A stretch of DNA of 23,297 nucleotides, taken from an uncultured Eubacteriales bacterium. Lineage in GTDB: Bacteria > Bacillota > Clostridia > Lachnospirales > CAG-274. Under the pieces are notes generated by a model. That model saw only the letters and a list, made by a program, of their open reading frames with translations. It was not told the origin of the DNA and made no database searches. A program made the translations under genes and the position numbers. Positions 13,754 through 22,224 of this stretch are shown piece by piece. Position 1 is the stretch's first letter. Each line of letters starts with the position of its first letter. The DNA lies in assembly GCA_902496345.1 (NCBI GenBank), contig CABVAP010000025.1:1-23297 (forward strand). Direction: 5' to 3'.

Positions 13754-15865
13754 ATGAATATTGAACCAAATACTATTATTAGTGGAAGATATGCCGTTTT
13801 GGAAAAAATTGGCGTTGGTGGTATGGCTGTTGTTTACAAGGCTATGGACCAAAAACTTAACAGATATGTTACTCTTAAAGTTTTGAAAGAAGAACATCTT
13901 GAAAATCAAGAATTTATAAATAGATTTGCCGTTGAGGCACAGGCAGCTGCAAGATTATCTCACCCTAACATCGTAAATGTCTATGATGTTGGAAATGACG
14001 GAAACGTACACTATATCGTTATGGAATATATTGACGGTATTACACTTAAAGAGTTAATCAACAAAAAAGCTCCTTTTGATAATCAGGAGGCTTTGAGCGT
14101 TGCTATTCAAATTGCATCTGCTCTTGAAGAGGCTCACAAAAATAACATCGTTCACAGAGATATTAAACCTCACAATATATTAGTAACTAGAGATGGTGAC
14201 ATCAAAGTTACTGACTTTGGGATTGCTAGAGCTGCAACATCTACTACTGTAAATGTTGAGTCTATGGGGTCTGTTCATTATTTTTCACCAGAACAGGCTA
14301 GAGGTGGCTTTGTAGATGCAAAAAGTGATATATATTCACTTGGTATTGTGCTTTTTGAAATGGTTACAGGTAGACTTCCTTTTAACGGTGATACACCTGT
14401 TGCACTTGCTATGAAACATTTAAGAGAGCCTATCCCTGATGTTAGAAGAATTAACCCTAATGTTTCTGAAAGTATTTATCTTATCATATTAAAGGCTACT
14501 CAAAAAAGTTCTTCTAAACGTTATCAAACCGTTGAAGATATGAACAGAGATTTAAAAAGAGCAACTAAAAATGATACTGGTGATTTTATTGTTTTTGAGG
14601 AAGATGACGTTACTTCTCAAACAATTAGAGTTACAGGCGAAGAACTTAACGAAATTAAAAAACAAAGCCAAAATCAGAAATCATACAAAGATTATGATGA
14701 TGGTTATGATGAATATGAAAACTATGACAAACGACCTACTAAAAATAATGCTCGTTCAAAGACTAGTTTAAACAAATATGAAGCTGAAGACAGAAAGAAA
14801 GATATGAAAGTTATTATCGCTGCTGTCGGAACGGCTGTTGCACTTATGATTATAATAAGCCTTATTACTTGGCTTGCTTGGCCTTCTGGTAAGAAAGTTA
14901 TTGTTCCTGATTTTGTAGGTAAAACTTGGGAAGAAGCTCTTGAACTTGCTCAAGACAACAATTTATATCTTGCTCAAGACGGTGACAACGCCGAAGAATA
15001 TAGCGATGATATTCCAGAAGGGGTAATCCTTGAACAAAATGTTGATGCTGGTAAAGAAGTAAACGAGGGTGATACTATTTTACTTAAAATGAGCCTTGGT
15101 AGCGACATTATTGAAGTACCTAATCTTGTTGGAAAAAGCATTGATGATGCAGAATCTGAGCTTAAAAAACTTGGTCTTAAATGGACAGAAAAACGTGAAT
15201 ACAACGATGAAGTTGAAAAAGAAGAAATAATAAGACAAGACCCTGAAAAAGGTGAAGAAGTTAAAAAAGGTGAAAAAATCACTATCTATATAAGCAAAGG
15301 TAAAGAGTCAGAAAATGCCACTATCCCTAACGTTACTGGTATTTCTAAATCAGAGGCTCAAGTTGCACTTAGAAACAAAGGTTTTGAAGTTGAAGTTGAA
15401 TATAGAGAAAGTAGCCGAAGTGCAGGCATCGTTATTGAACAAAGCATTGAAGCCGGCGAAAAGAGAGAAACAGGTACTACTGTTACTATTTATGTAAGTA
15501 GTGGAATGACTAGCAATGAAGATGAGGAAAATAATGTTGAACAGGACAATTCTCAAAATAATGCTAATGATTCAAACAACAATGAAAATTCTGACAAAGT
15601 AGAAAACAACAACGAACAGTCAAATAATGTAAATCATTCTAGCAACAATGAAAGTAGTTCTGATAAAAAGAATGAAAAGGTTGACGAGGGTTCTCCTAAT
15701 GCTGAAAACGGCAACTCTGCTGGTGGAACTGGTTCAAATTCTGCTGGTGGAACTGGTTCAAATTCTGCTGATAGCAATTCAAATTCTGATAATGCTAATA
15801 AGAGTGCAGAAACTCCTGCTGTGTCACCTAAGGTTGACGAAGTAGAAATTGACCCTGGTTTATAG
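13754..15865 (+). CDS. prkC: Membrane Ser/Thr protein kinase with three PASTA domains (PrkC/Stk type)
   Basis: A 703-aa Hanks-type kinase that senses peptidoglycan fragments or lipid II and controls cell-wall growth. The kinase domain covers about 13-270: GVGGMAVVYKA (20-30), Lys42, HRDIKPHN (134-141), DFGIAR (154-159), SPEQARGG. A charged juxtamembrane segment (300-351) leads to one transmembrane helix (352-376). Outside are three PASTA repeats (about 382-449, 451-516, 520-584), each with a V/IP-x(2)-xG start. An Asn/Ser-rich tail of about 115 aa (587-703) follows, with an NSAGGTGS repeat. The RBS is GGAGGG (13739-13744). It is co-transcribed with prpC. A repeat element follows at 15883, before rsgA. 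Confidence 0.96.
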   Translation: MNIEPNTIISGRYAVLEKIGVGGMAVVYKAMDQKLNRYVTLKVLKEEHLENQEFINRFAVEAQAAARLSHPNIVNVYDVGNDGNVHYIVMEYIDGITLKELINKKAPFDNQEALSVAIQIASALEEAHKNNIVHRDIKPHNILVTRDGDIKVTDFGIARAATSTTVNVESMGSVHYFSPEQARGGFVDAKSDIYSLGIVLFEMVTGRLPFNGDTPVALAMKHLREPIPDVRRINPNVSESIYLIILKATQKSSSKRYQTVEDMNRDLKRATKNDTGDFIVFEEDDVTSQTIRVTGEELNEIKKQSQNQKSYKDYDDGYDEYENYDKRPTKNNARSKTSLNKYEAEDRKKDMKVIIAAVGTAVALMIIISLITWLAWPSGKKVIVPDFVGKTWEEALELAQDNNLYLAQDGDNAEEYSDDIPEGVILEQNVDAGKEVNEGDTILLKMSLGSDIIEVPNLVGKSIDDAESELKKLGLKWTEKREYNDEVEKEEIIRQDPEKGEEVKKGEKITIYISKGKESENATIPNVTGISKSEAQVALRNKGFEVEVEYRESSRSAGIVIEQSIEAGEKRETGTTVTIYVSSGMTSNEDEENNVEQDNSQNNANDSNNNENSDKVENNNEQSNNVNHSSNNESSSDKKNEKVDEGSPNAENGNSAGGTGSNSAGGTGSNSADSNSNSDNANKSAETPAVSPKVDEVEIDPGL
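15713..15760 (+). repeat. 24-bp direct tandem repeat in the prkC tail
   Basis: Two 24-bp units (15713-15736 and 15737-15760), differing at one base, encode NSAGGTGS twice; a decayed third unit follows. They lie in the Asn/Ser-rich extracellular tail beyond the last PASTA domain, so copy-number change would alter only tail length. Confidence 0.85.
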
Positions 15866-15882
15866 AGAGACTTAAAACTTTA

Positions 15883-15983
15883 AAAATCTTGGGGCTTTGC
15901 CCATATATCCTATAAGCTCAGCACTTTTGCGTAGCAAAAGTGCTGAAAGCTAGCAGAGTTTGAGACGGGGTTTCAAGGTTTTA
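15883..15983. repeat. Palindromic intergenic repeat, short form (R4)
   Basis: About 100 bp between prkC and rsgA form one long imperfect inverted repeat centred on 15932. The middle is a perfect 13-bp stem, TCAGCACTTTTGC-GTA-GCAAAAGTGCTGA (15918-15946), of which 24 bases also occur at 7204-7227. The outer parts hold a partial core GGGC-TTT-GCCC (15892-15902) on the left and a diverged core on the right, with ends AAAATCTTG and CAAGGTTTT pairing. It looks like the R2/R3 element without its interior. No coding content is visible, and it is not followed by a clean U-run. Confidence 0.75.
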
Positions 15984-16029
15984 AAAAGGTGTTTTGTGTG
16001 TAATTTTTCAATCGGAAAGGTTAAAGCTA

Positions 16030-16896
16030 ATGATTAATGGAAGAATTATAAAAGGTGTCGGTGGTCTTTACTCTGTCGATACAGAAAATGGTGTTTTCCA
16101 ATGTAAGGCTAGGGGGGTTTTTCGTAAAAGAAAAATCGTTCCTACAGTTGGAGATTATGTCGATATTACAATCCTTGATGAAAAAGAAAAAACAGGCTTT
16201 ATTGAAAAAATCTGTGAAAGACGAACTTTTATGGTGCGTCCTAGGGTTGCAAATGTCGACTGCTGTATCATAACTTTTGCAGGGGCAAGCCCTGATATTA
16301 ATTTTGACCTTCTTGACAGATTCCTTATTCTTGCAGAAGAAAAAAATATTGATGTCGTTATCTGTATAAATAAATGTGACATAACAAAAAAAGAAGTTGT
16401 TGATTATGTTAAACGAATTTATCAGCCGATTTATAAAGTTATCTTTACTGATACTATTAATGATGTCGGAATAGATGAATTAAAAGAATATATCAAAAAT
16501 AAAGTTTCTGTTGTCGCTGGTCCGTCCGGTGTAGGAAAATCTAGCCTTATAAACAAGATTGTTCCTTTTGGCATACAGAAAACAGGTGAGATAAGCCAAA
16601 AAATTGAAAGAGGTAAACATACTACAAGAGAGGTTGAGCTTCTTTTGATTGATGAAAATACTTACATTGTTGATTCCCCTGGGTTTACTTCTCTTTCTCT
16701 TGAACATATTAAACCTAATGAACTTCAATTTTATTTTAGAGAATTTAAAGAGTTTATCGATAAATGTAGATTTAATGATTGTTTGCATTTACACGAGCCA
16801 GACTGTCTTATAAAAGAAAATATCGGGAAAACTATATCCGAAGAACGTTACAGTCGATATGAATTTTTATACAACGAACTTCAGCAAAGAAGATAA
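16030..16896 (+). CDS. rsgA: Small ribosomal subunit GTPase RsgA
   Basis: A 288-aa circularly permuted GTPase that checks the 30S decoding centre during late assembly and is inhibited by ppGpp in related species. An OB-fold covers about 1-70. The permuted G motifs occur in the order G4 NKCD (114-117), G1 GPSGVGKSS (164-172), G2 KHTT (196-199) and G3 DSPG (215-218). A zinc-binding C-x4-C-x-H-x5-C (Cys246, Cys251, His253, Cys259) follows. The start is ATG 16030 (MINGRIIKG), 9 nt after GGAAAGG (16014-16020). A longer frame from 15994 runs through the repeat tail and is rejected. It follows the prkC gene, as is usual in Firmicutes. Confidence 0.95.
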   Translation: MINGRIIKGVGGLYSVDTENGVFQCKARGVFRKRKIVPTVGDYVDITILDEKEKTGFIEKICERRTFMVRPRVANVDCCIITFAGASPDINFDLLDRFLILAEEKNIDVVICINKCDITKKEVVDYVKRIYQPIYKVIFTDTINDVGIDELKEYIKNKVSVVAGPSGVGKSSLINKIVPFGIQKTGEISQKIERGKHTTREVELLLIDENTYIVDSPGFTSLSLEHIKPNELQFYFREFKEFIDKCRFNDCLHLHEPDCLIKENIGKTISEERYSRYEFLYNELQQRR

Positions 16897-16907
16897 GGAG
16901 GATTCTT

Positions 16908-17576
16908 ATGGTTAAACTTTCAACGTCTATTTTAGCAGCAGACTTTACTAAACTAGGTGAGGAAATTAAAATTCTTGAAAGGGAAAAAATCCCTTATATA
17001 CACATCGATGTTATGGACGGTCATTTTGTCCCTAATATATCAATGGGTATTCCAATTATTGATAGTATTCGTAATGCGACAAATCTTGTCCTTGATGTTC
17101 ATTTGATGATAAGTAATCCTGAGGTCTATATCGAAAGATTTGCTGAGGCTGGTGCTGATATTATTAATTTCCACTTAGAAACTGTTAACGAACCTAAAAA
17201 AGTTATTAATCAAATAAAAGCAACTGGTAAAAAATGTGGGATAACTATTAGTCCGGAAACACCTGTTGAAAAACTTTATGGTCTTATCGAACTTGTCGAT
17301 ATGGTCTTAATTATGTCAGTTCACCCTGGTTTCGGTGGACAGGCCTTTATTCCGTCATCTTTAGATAAAGTTAGAAATGTTTACAAATATATCAAGGACA
17401 GAAATCTTAATGTTGATATTGAAATTGACGGTGGTGTTAAACGAAATAACGTCAAAGAAGTTCTTGACGCAGGCGTAAATATAGTTGTTGTTGGGTCTGC
17501 TATTTTTAAGGCTGACGATATAGCTTATGAAGTTGAGCAATTTAATGAAATTTTTAAGGAGTTTGACCACAGATAA
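16908..17576 (+). CDS. rpe: Ribulose-phosphate 3-epimerase
   Basis: A 222-aa TIM-barrel enzyme that interconverts ribulose 5-phosphate and xylulose 5-phosphate in the pentose phosphate pathway. Seen: LSTSILAADFTKL (4-16), IHIDVMDGHFVPNISMG (31-47) with metal ligands His32 and Asp34, DVHLMI (His65), MSVHPGFGGQ (136-145) and EIDGGV (172-177, Asp174). AAGGAGGA lies just before the ATG. The stop overlaps the thiN start by one base (TAATG). Confidence 0.97.
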   Translation: MVKLSTSILAADFTKLGEEIKILEREKIPYIHIDVMDGHFVPNISMGIPIIDSIRNATNLVLDVHLMISNPEVYIERFAEAGADIINFHLETVNEPKKVINQIKATGKKCGITISPETPVEKLYGLIELVDMVLIMSVHPGFGGQAFIPSSLDKVRNVYKYIKDRNLNVDIEIDGGVKRNNVKEVLDAGVNIVVVGSAIFKADDIAYEVEQFNEIFKEFDHR

Positions 17577-18211
17577 TGAAAGCTATTGTTGTGGGAAGCG
17601 GTTCGATAAATAACTATGAAAGATTTCTTGAATATGTGAAAATTTCTGATATGCTTATATGTTGTGACGGTGGTGTCAGACATTTTTACAAATGTGGAAT
17701 TGTCCCTGATGTTATAATTGGCGATTTGGATTCTGCTGATGAAAAGTATATTGAGTACTTTCGTCAGAAAAATGTTCGTTTTGAAAAGTTTCCTCCTGAA
17801 AAAGATTTTACTGATATGGAGCTTGGTATTCATCGTGCAATTGATGAAAATGCTGACGAAATCTTTCTTTTTGCAGGAACAGGAACAAGACTTGACCATA
17901 CTTTTGCAAATGCTCAAATTTTAAAAAAAGCTCTTGATAAAGGCATTCTGGCTTGGCTTGTTGATGAAAAAAATAAAATCTGTCTTGCTCAAAAATATAT
18001 AAAGATTAAAGGGAAAAAGGGCGATTTGCTTTCGCTTATTCCTTTAACAACAAGAGTTTCCAAAATTAGAACAAAAGGGCTATATTATGCCCTTGACGGA
18101 AATGATATGGAAATTGGAAATTCACTTGGTGTAAGTAACGTTATGCTTTCTGATGAATGTGAAATTTATATCGGTGATGGAATTTTATTTGTGATAATGT
18201 CAGAAGATTGA
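17576..18211 (+). CDS. thiN: Thiamine pyrophosphokinase
   Basis: A 211-aa enzyme that transfers pyrophosphate from ATP to thiamine, giving thiamine diphosphate. Motifs: CCDGGVRHFYKCGIVPDVIIGDLDS (29-53), FPPEKDFTDMELG (72-84), with acidic metal/ATP ligands, and GTGTRLDHTFAN (101-112), which binds thiamine. It is coupled to rpe by a one-base overlap. The rsgA-rpe-thiN order is common in Firmicutes. No thiamine riboswitch is present nearby, so expression seems tied to the housekeeping cluster. Confidence 0.94.
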   Translation: MKAIVVGSGSINNYERFLEYVKISDMLICCDGGVRHFYKCGIVPDVIIGDLDSADEKYIEYFRQKNVRFEKFPPEKDFTDMELGIHRAIDENADEIFLFAGTGTRLDHTFANAQILKKALDKGILAWLVDEKNKICLAQKYIKIKGKKGDLLSLIPLTTRVSKIRTKGLYYALDGNDMEIGNSLGVSNVMLSDECEIYIGDGILFVIMSED

Positions 18212-18304
18212 TGACTATATTCCAGATATTATGGCGAAATATGTTCCTTTTTGTCGTTAATATATGAACAATTTGTTAAATATTTAAAATTGTTAAATTA
18301 ATAG

Positions 18305-18334
18305 TTGCATATTGGGGGGTATTTCTGTTAAACT
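18305..18334 (+). promoter_or_regulatory. Promoter of secA-prfB (extended -10)
   Basis: TTGCAT (18305-18310), 18-bp spacer, TAAACT (18329-18334), with TG one base upstream of the -10 box (18326-18327), i.e. an extended -10 that can offset the weak hexamers. A G-run (18314-18319) lies in the spacer. The predicted start is near 18341. Upstream (18212-18304) is an AT-rich gap with an 8-bp A/T inverted repeat, AACAATTT/AAATTGTT (18267-18294), and no clear terminator for thiN. Confidence 0.55.
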
Positions 18335-18336
18335 AT

Positions 18337-18368
18337 ACGAAGTGGTTTAACCCCTTTATTTGGGTTAA
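18337..18368 (+). promoter_or_regulatory. Leader motif ACGAAGTGGT plus hairpin, shared with ylxM-ffh
   Basis: ACGAAGTGGT (18337-18346) starts 2 nt after the -10 box. The hairpin TTAACCC (18347-18353), 8-nt loop, GGGTTAA (18362-18368) follows with no gap. The motif is identical in sequence and in distance from the -10 box to 4575-4584, and the hairpin has the same loop size but a different stem sequence, as expected if structure rather than sequence is kept. The secA ATG is about 60 nt further on. Confidence 0.5.
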
Positions 18369-18430
18369 TAATTATATCGAATATAAAATAATTTATAAAC
18401 AAAATTAATTTTAATATAAGAGGTGCTATG

Positions 18431-21022
18431 ATGTTAGGCTTTGTACAAAAAATTTTTGGAAGTTACAGCGACAAAGAATTGAAAAGAATTATGCCTATTG
18501 TTGACAAAATCGAAAGTCTTGAAGATGAAATCTCTAAACTTTCTGATGAGCAACTTAGGGGTAAAACTGATGAATTTAAAAAAAGGTATCAAGACGGGGA
18601 ATCTCTTGATGACCTCTTACCAGAGGCTTTTGCTGTTGTTAGAGAGGCTGCTAAAAGAGTTCTTGGTATGCGTCATTTCCGTGTTCAGCTTATTGGTGGT
18701 ATCATTCTTCATCAAGGCCGTATCGCTGAAATGAAAACAGGTGAAGGTAAAACTCTTGTTTCTACTTTACCTGCTTACTTAAATGCTCTTACCGGCGAAG
18801 GTGTTCACATCGTTACTGTTAATGATTACCTCGCAAAACGTGACTCTGAATGGATGGGTCAAATTCACCAGTTCTTAGGTCTTACTGTTGGTGTTATTCT
18901 TCACGATATGGAACAAGAAGAAAGACAAGCAGCTTATAACTGTGATATTACTTACGCTACTAACAACGAACTTGGTTTTGACTACCTTAGAGATAATATG
19001 GTTGTTTATGAAAAAAATCTTGTTCAAAGAAAACTTGCTTATGCTATCATAGATGAGGTTGACTCTGTTCTTATTGACGAGGCTAGAACTCCTCTTATTA
19101 TTTCTGGTAGTAGTGGAAAATCTACTATGCTCTACAAGGTTGCAGATTCTTTCGCTAAAACACTTACTAAAGGTGCTATCCTTAATGAGGAGGAAGCCCT
19201 TAATCCTCTTAATCACGTTGAAATTCAAGAAGAGGGCGACTTTGTTGTTGATGAAAAAGGAAAAACTGTTTCCCTTACTCAAGAGGGTGTTAAAAAGGCT
19301 GAAAGATACTTTAATATCGAAAACCTTGCTGACCCTGATAATATGGAAATTCAACACCATATTAACAATGCTTTAAAAGCTAACTACAATATGTTCCTTG
19401 ATAAAGACTATGTTGTTAAAGACGGCGAAGTTGTTATCGTTGATGAATTTACTGGTCGTATGATGTCTGGTCGTCGTTATTCTGACGGTCTTCATCAGGC
19501 TATCGAAGCTAAAGAGGGCGTTGTCGTAAACAAAGAAAGCAAAACTTTAGCTACTATCACTTTCCAGAACTTCTTTAACAAATATGGTAAAAAAAGTGGT
19601 ATGACTGGTACTGCTCTTACTGAAGAGGGTGAATTTAGACACATCTATGGTATGGACGTTATCGTTATCCCAACTAATAAACCTGTTTTAAGAAAAGACC
19701 TTACTGACCTTGTTTATAGAACTGAAAGAGCTAAATATAAAGCTGTTGTTGAAGAAATTAAAAAAGCTCACGAAAAAGGTCAACCTGTTCTCGTTGGTAC
19801 TATTACTATTGATAAATCTGAACTTATTAGCTCTATGCTTAAAAAAGAGGGTATTCGTCATCAAGTACTTAATGCTAAATACCACGAAAAAGAAGCTGAA
19901 ATCGTTGCTCTTGCCGGTGAAAAAGGTGCTGTTACAATCGCTACAAATATGGCTGGTCGTGGTACCGACATCAAAATTGACGATGAAGTTAAAGAACTTG
20001 GTGGTCTTAAAATAATCGGTACTGAAAGACACGAATCAAGACGTATTGATAACCAGTTAAGAGGTCGTGCCGGTCGTCAAGGTGACCCTGGTGAATCAAG
20101 ATTCTTTATCTCTCTTGAAGATGACCTTATGCGTCTTTTCGGCTCTGATAGAGTTGCTAGAGTTATCGATGCACTCGGTATTGATGAAGATGACCCTATC
20201 GAACACAAAATGCTTACTAAAGCCATTGAAAATGCTCAGAAGAAAGTTGAGGCAAACAACTTTGGTGTTCGTAAACGTCTTCTTGAATATGACCAGGTTA
20301 TGAACGAACAAAGAGAAATTATCTATGATGAAAGACGTCAAGTTCTCCTTGGTGCTGACCTTAGCGATAATATCCAAAAAATGCTTAGAAGCGTTATCGA
20401 AAGAAATGTTAAAACTTATGTTGGAGATAACTCTGACTTTGCTGAAAGCTGGGATTTAATTGGTCTTAATGAATCACTTATGCCTATGCTTAATATCCCT
20501 CAAATTGAAATTTCTGATGAGGACAAAGAAAACCTTACTCCAGATGAACTTACTGACAGAATTTTCGATACAGCTGTTGAAGTTTATAAGAAAAAAGAGG
20601 CTGAAGTTCAGGAAGATAGAATGCGTGAACTTGAAAGAGTTATACTTCTTAAAGTTATCGACCAAAAATGGATGGACCATTTGGACGATATGGACCAAAT
20701 GCGTCAAGGTATCTCACTTCGTGCTTATGCTCAGAGAGACCCTATTACTGAATATAAATTTATCAGTTATGATATGTTTGAAGAACTTAGTGCAAATATA
20801 CAAACTGAAACTATTAGAGGTTTGTTCAATATTAGAGTTGTTGACCCTAACGCTGATATTGAAAGAAAACCAGTTGTAAACGTTGAAGTTGTTACAACTA
20901 ACAAAGATGAGGAGTCTGTTAATACTCCTAAAAAACGTAAAGAGCCTAAAGTGGGTAGAAATGACCTTTGTCCTTGTGGAAGTGGCAAAAAATATAAAAA
21001 CTGCTGTGGCATTAACGAATAA
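18431..21022 (+). CDS. secA: Protein translocase ATPase SecA
   Basis: An 863-aa motor that pushes preproteins through SecYEG. Seen: MLGFVQKIFG at the start, Walker A MKTGEGKT (about 101-108), VNDYLAKRD, Walker B IIDEVDSVLIDEARTP (about 206-221), the preprotein cross-linking region, GMTGTA, MAGRGTDI and GRAGRQGDPG of the second helicase fold. The helical scaffold follows, and then a C-terminal zinc motif CPCGSGKKYKNCC. The length is typical. ATG 18431 is preferred over ATG 18428 because AGAGGTG (18419-18425) is 5 nt, not 2 nt, away. The presence of one canonical SecA says nothing about a second copy elsewhere. It ends 24 bases before prfB. Confidence 0.97.
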   Translation: MLGFVQKIFGSYSDKELKRIMPIVDKIESLEDEISKLSDEQLRGKTDEFKKRYQDGESLDDLLPEAFAVVREAAKRVLGMRHFRVQLIGGIILHQGRIAEMKTGEGKTLVSTLPAYLNALTGEGVHIVTVNDYLAKRDSEWMGQIHQFLGLTVGVILHDMEQEERQAAYNCDITYATNNELGFDYLRDNMVVYEKNLVQRKLAYAIIDEVDSVLIDEARTPLIISGSSGKSTMLYKVADSFAKTLTKGAILNEEEALNPLNHVEIQEEGDFVVDEKGKTVSLTQEGVKKAERYFNIENLADPDNMEIQHHINNALKANYNMFLDKDYVVKDGEVVIVDEFTGRMMSGRRYSDGLHQAIEAKEGVVVNKESKTLATITFQNFFNKYGKKSGMTGTALTEEGEFRHIYGMDVIVIPTNKPVLRKDLTDLVYRTERAKYKAVVEEIKKAHEKGQPVLVGTITIDKSELISSMLKKEGIRHQVLNAKYHEKEAEIVALAGEKGAVTIATNMAGRGTDIKIDDEVKELGGLKIIGTERHESRRIDNQLRGRAGRQGDPGESRFFISLEDDLMRLFGSDRVARVIDALGIDEDDPIEHKMLTKAIENAQKKVEANNFGVRKRLLEYDQVMNEQREIIYDERRQVLLGADLSDNIQKMLRSVIERNVKTYVGDNSDFAESWDLIGLNESLMPMLNIPQIEISDEDKENLTPDELTDRIFDTAVEVYKKKEAEVQEDRMRELERVILLKVIDQKWMDHLDDMDQMRQGISLRAYAQRDPITEYKFISYDMFEELSANIQTETIRGLFNIRVVDPNADIERKPVVNVEVVTTNKDEESVNTPKKRKEPKVGRNDLCPCGSGKKYKNCCGINE

Positions 21023-21046
21023 TTATTACCAAAAGGAAGTGATTAT

Positions 21047-22151
21047 GTGCTTGAACTTGAACAGATAGCTATTCAAATGCAAGTTTATGCGAAAAATTTA
21101 CAGGAAATGAGGGACTCACTTTGACATCGCTGGTGCGATTGAAAAAGTGAGTGAACTTGAGGAAATTTCTGCTGACCCGTCTTTTTGGGACGATATGGAA
21201 AAAGCTCAATCTGTATTACAAAAAACAAAACAACTTAAAAGCAAAATAGAGGGTTTTGAAAAGCTTAATACAGATTTTGACGATATTATGACCCTTATTG
21301 AAATGGGAAATGAGGAAAATGATGAAAGTGTTATTCCTGAAGTAAAACAGCTTTCTGCTGACTTTATCGAAAGATATGAAGAACTTAGGATTTCAACTTT
21401 ATTGACTGGCCCTTATGATAAAAATAATGCTATCGTTACTTTGCACTCTGGTGCAGGTGGTACTGAGGCTTGTGACTGGGTTTCTATGCTACTTAGAATG
21501 TACCTTAGATGGGCAGAAAAGCACGGTTTTTCAGTTGAAGAACTTGACTATTTACCTGGTGAAGAGGCTGGTATTAAGTCTGTTACTATCCAGATAAATG
21601 GTGAAAATGCTTTTGGGTATATCAAAGCTGAAAAAGGTATTCACAGACTTGTTAGAATTTCACCTTTTGACTCATCTGGACGAAGGCATACTTCTTTCGC
21701 ATCTTGTGATGTTATGCCTGAACTTGATGATACTATCGAATTTGACATTAATCCTGATGATTTGAGAATTGATACTTATAGAGCTAGTGGTGCCGGTGGT
21801 CAGCACATAAACAAAACTTCTTCGGCTGTAAGAATTACTCATATACCTACAAATATTGTTGTTCAATGCCAGAATGAAAGGTCACAACATAAAAATAAAG
21901 ATAGGGCTATGAAAGTTCTTAAAGCTAGACTCTATGAACTTAAACTTCAAGAACAAGAGGAAGAACTTAAAGACATTAGAGGCGAGGTTAAAGACATAGG
22001 TTGGGGTAGCCAGATTCGTTCTTATGTTTTTCACCCATATAATATGGTTAAAGACCATAGAACTAATGCTGAAACAGGTAACGTTCAAGCTGTTATGGAC
22101 GGAGAAATTGACCTATTTATTACAGCATATCTTAAATGGATTAACAGTTAA
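21047..22151 (+). CDS. prfB: Peptide chain release factor 2, with programmed +1 frameshift
   Basis: RF2 ends translation at UGA and UAA. The gene is in two frames: GTG 21047 to CTT 21119-21121 (25 codons, MLELEQIAIQ at the start), then a +1 shift past T21122 and on from GAC 21123 to the stop at 22149-22151, giving 367 aa, the normal RF2 length. A plain reading frame would give only a 334-aa product starting at a GTG (21147) inside the protein. Seen downstream: DPSFWDD, the stop-codon-reading tripeptide in ISPFDSSGRRHTSFAS (SPF, typical of RF2), and the catalytic GGQ in GAGGQHINKTSSAVR. The RBS is AAGGAAG (21033-21039). It follows secA closely, as in other Firmicutes. Confidence 0.96.
21107..21125 (+). 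promoter_or_regulatory. RF2 autoregulatory frameshift site
   Basis: The zero frame reads ATG AGG GAC TCA CTT TGA; the +1 frame continues CTT-GAC. The slippery CTT followed by in-frame TGA and C, with AGGG (21110-21113) five bases upstream acting as an internal Shine-Dalgarno, matches the classical prfB site. When RF2 is scarce the ribosome pauses at TGA and shifts, making more RF2. Confidence 0.95.
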
Positions 22152-22164
22152 AAAAATTAATGAC

Positions 22165-22207
22165 AAAAGGCTTGTTTTAAAACTTTGTTTTGGAACAAGT
22201 CTTTTTT
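22165..22207 (+). terminator. Rho-independent terminator after prfB
   Basis: AAAAGGCTTGTT (22165-22176) pairs with AACAAGTCTTTT (22194-22205), with one G-U pair and an AT-rich loop; the T-run continues to 22207. It ends only 4 bases before the ribosome binding site of the next gene, so it may act partly as an attenuator for that gene. Confidence 0.8.
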
Positions 22208-22224
22208 AAAGAAAGGAAATTGTT

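Noticed and set aside
17576..17700. Thiamine riboswitch for thiN
   Set aside because: thiN overlaps the rpe stop by one base, leaving no leader, and no THI-box pattern is seen nearby.
18875..19360. A 161-aa antisense frame inside secA (and similar long antisense frames in ffh, trmD and rsgA)
   Set aside because: Shadow frames produced by T-ending codon use in highly biased genes; no RBS and no recognisable protein features.
21147..22151. prfB as a 334-aa protein starting at GTG 21147
   Set aside because: It lacks the RF2 N-terminal region, which is encoded upstream in another frame with its own RBS and joined by the frameshift site.
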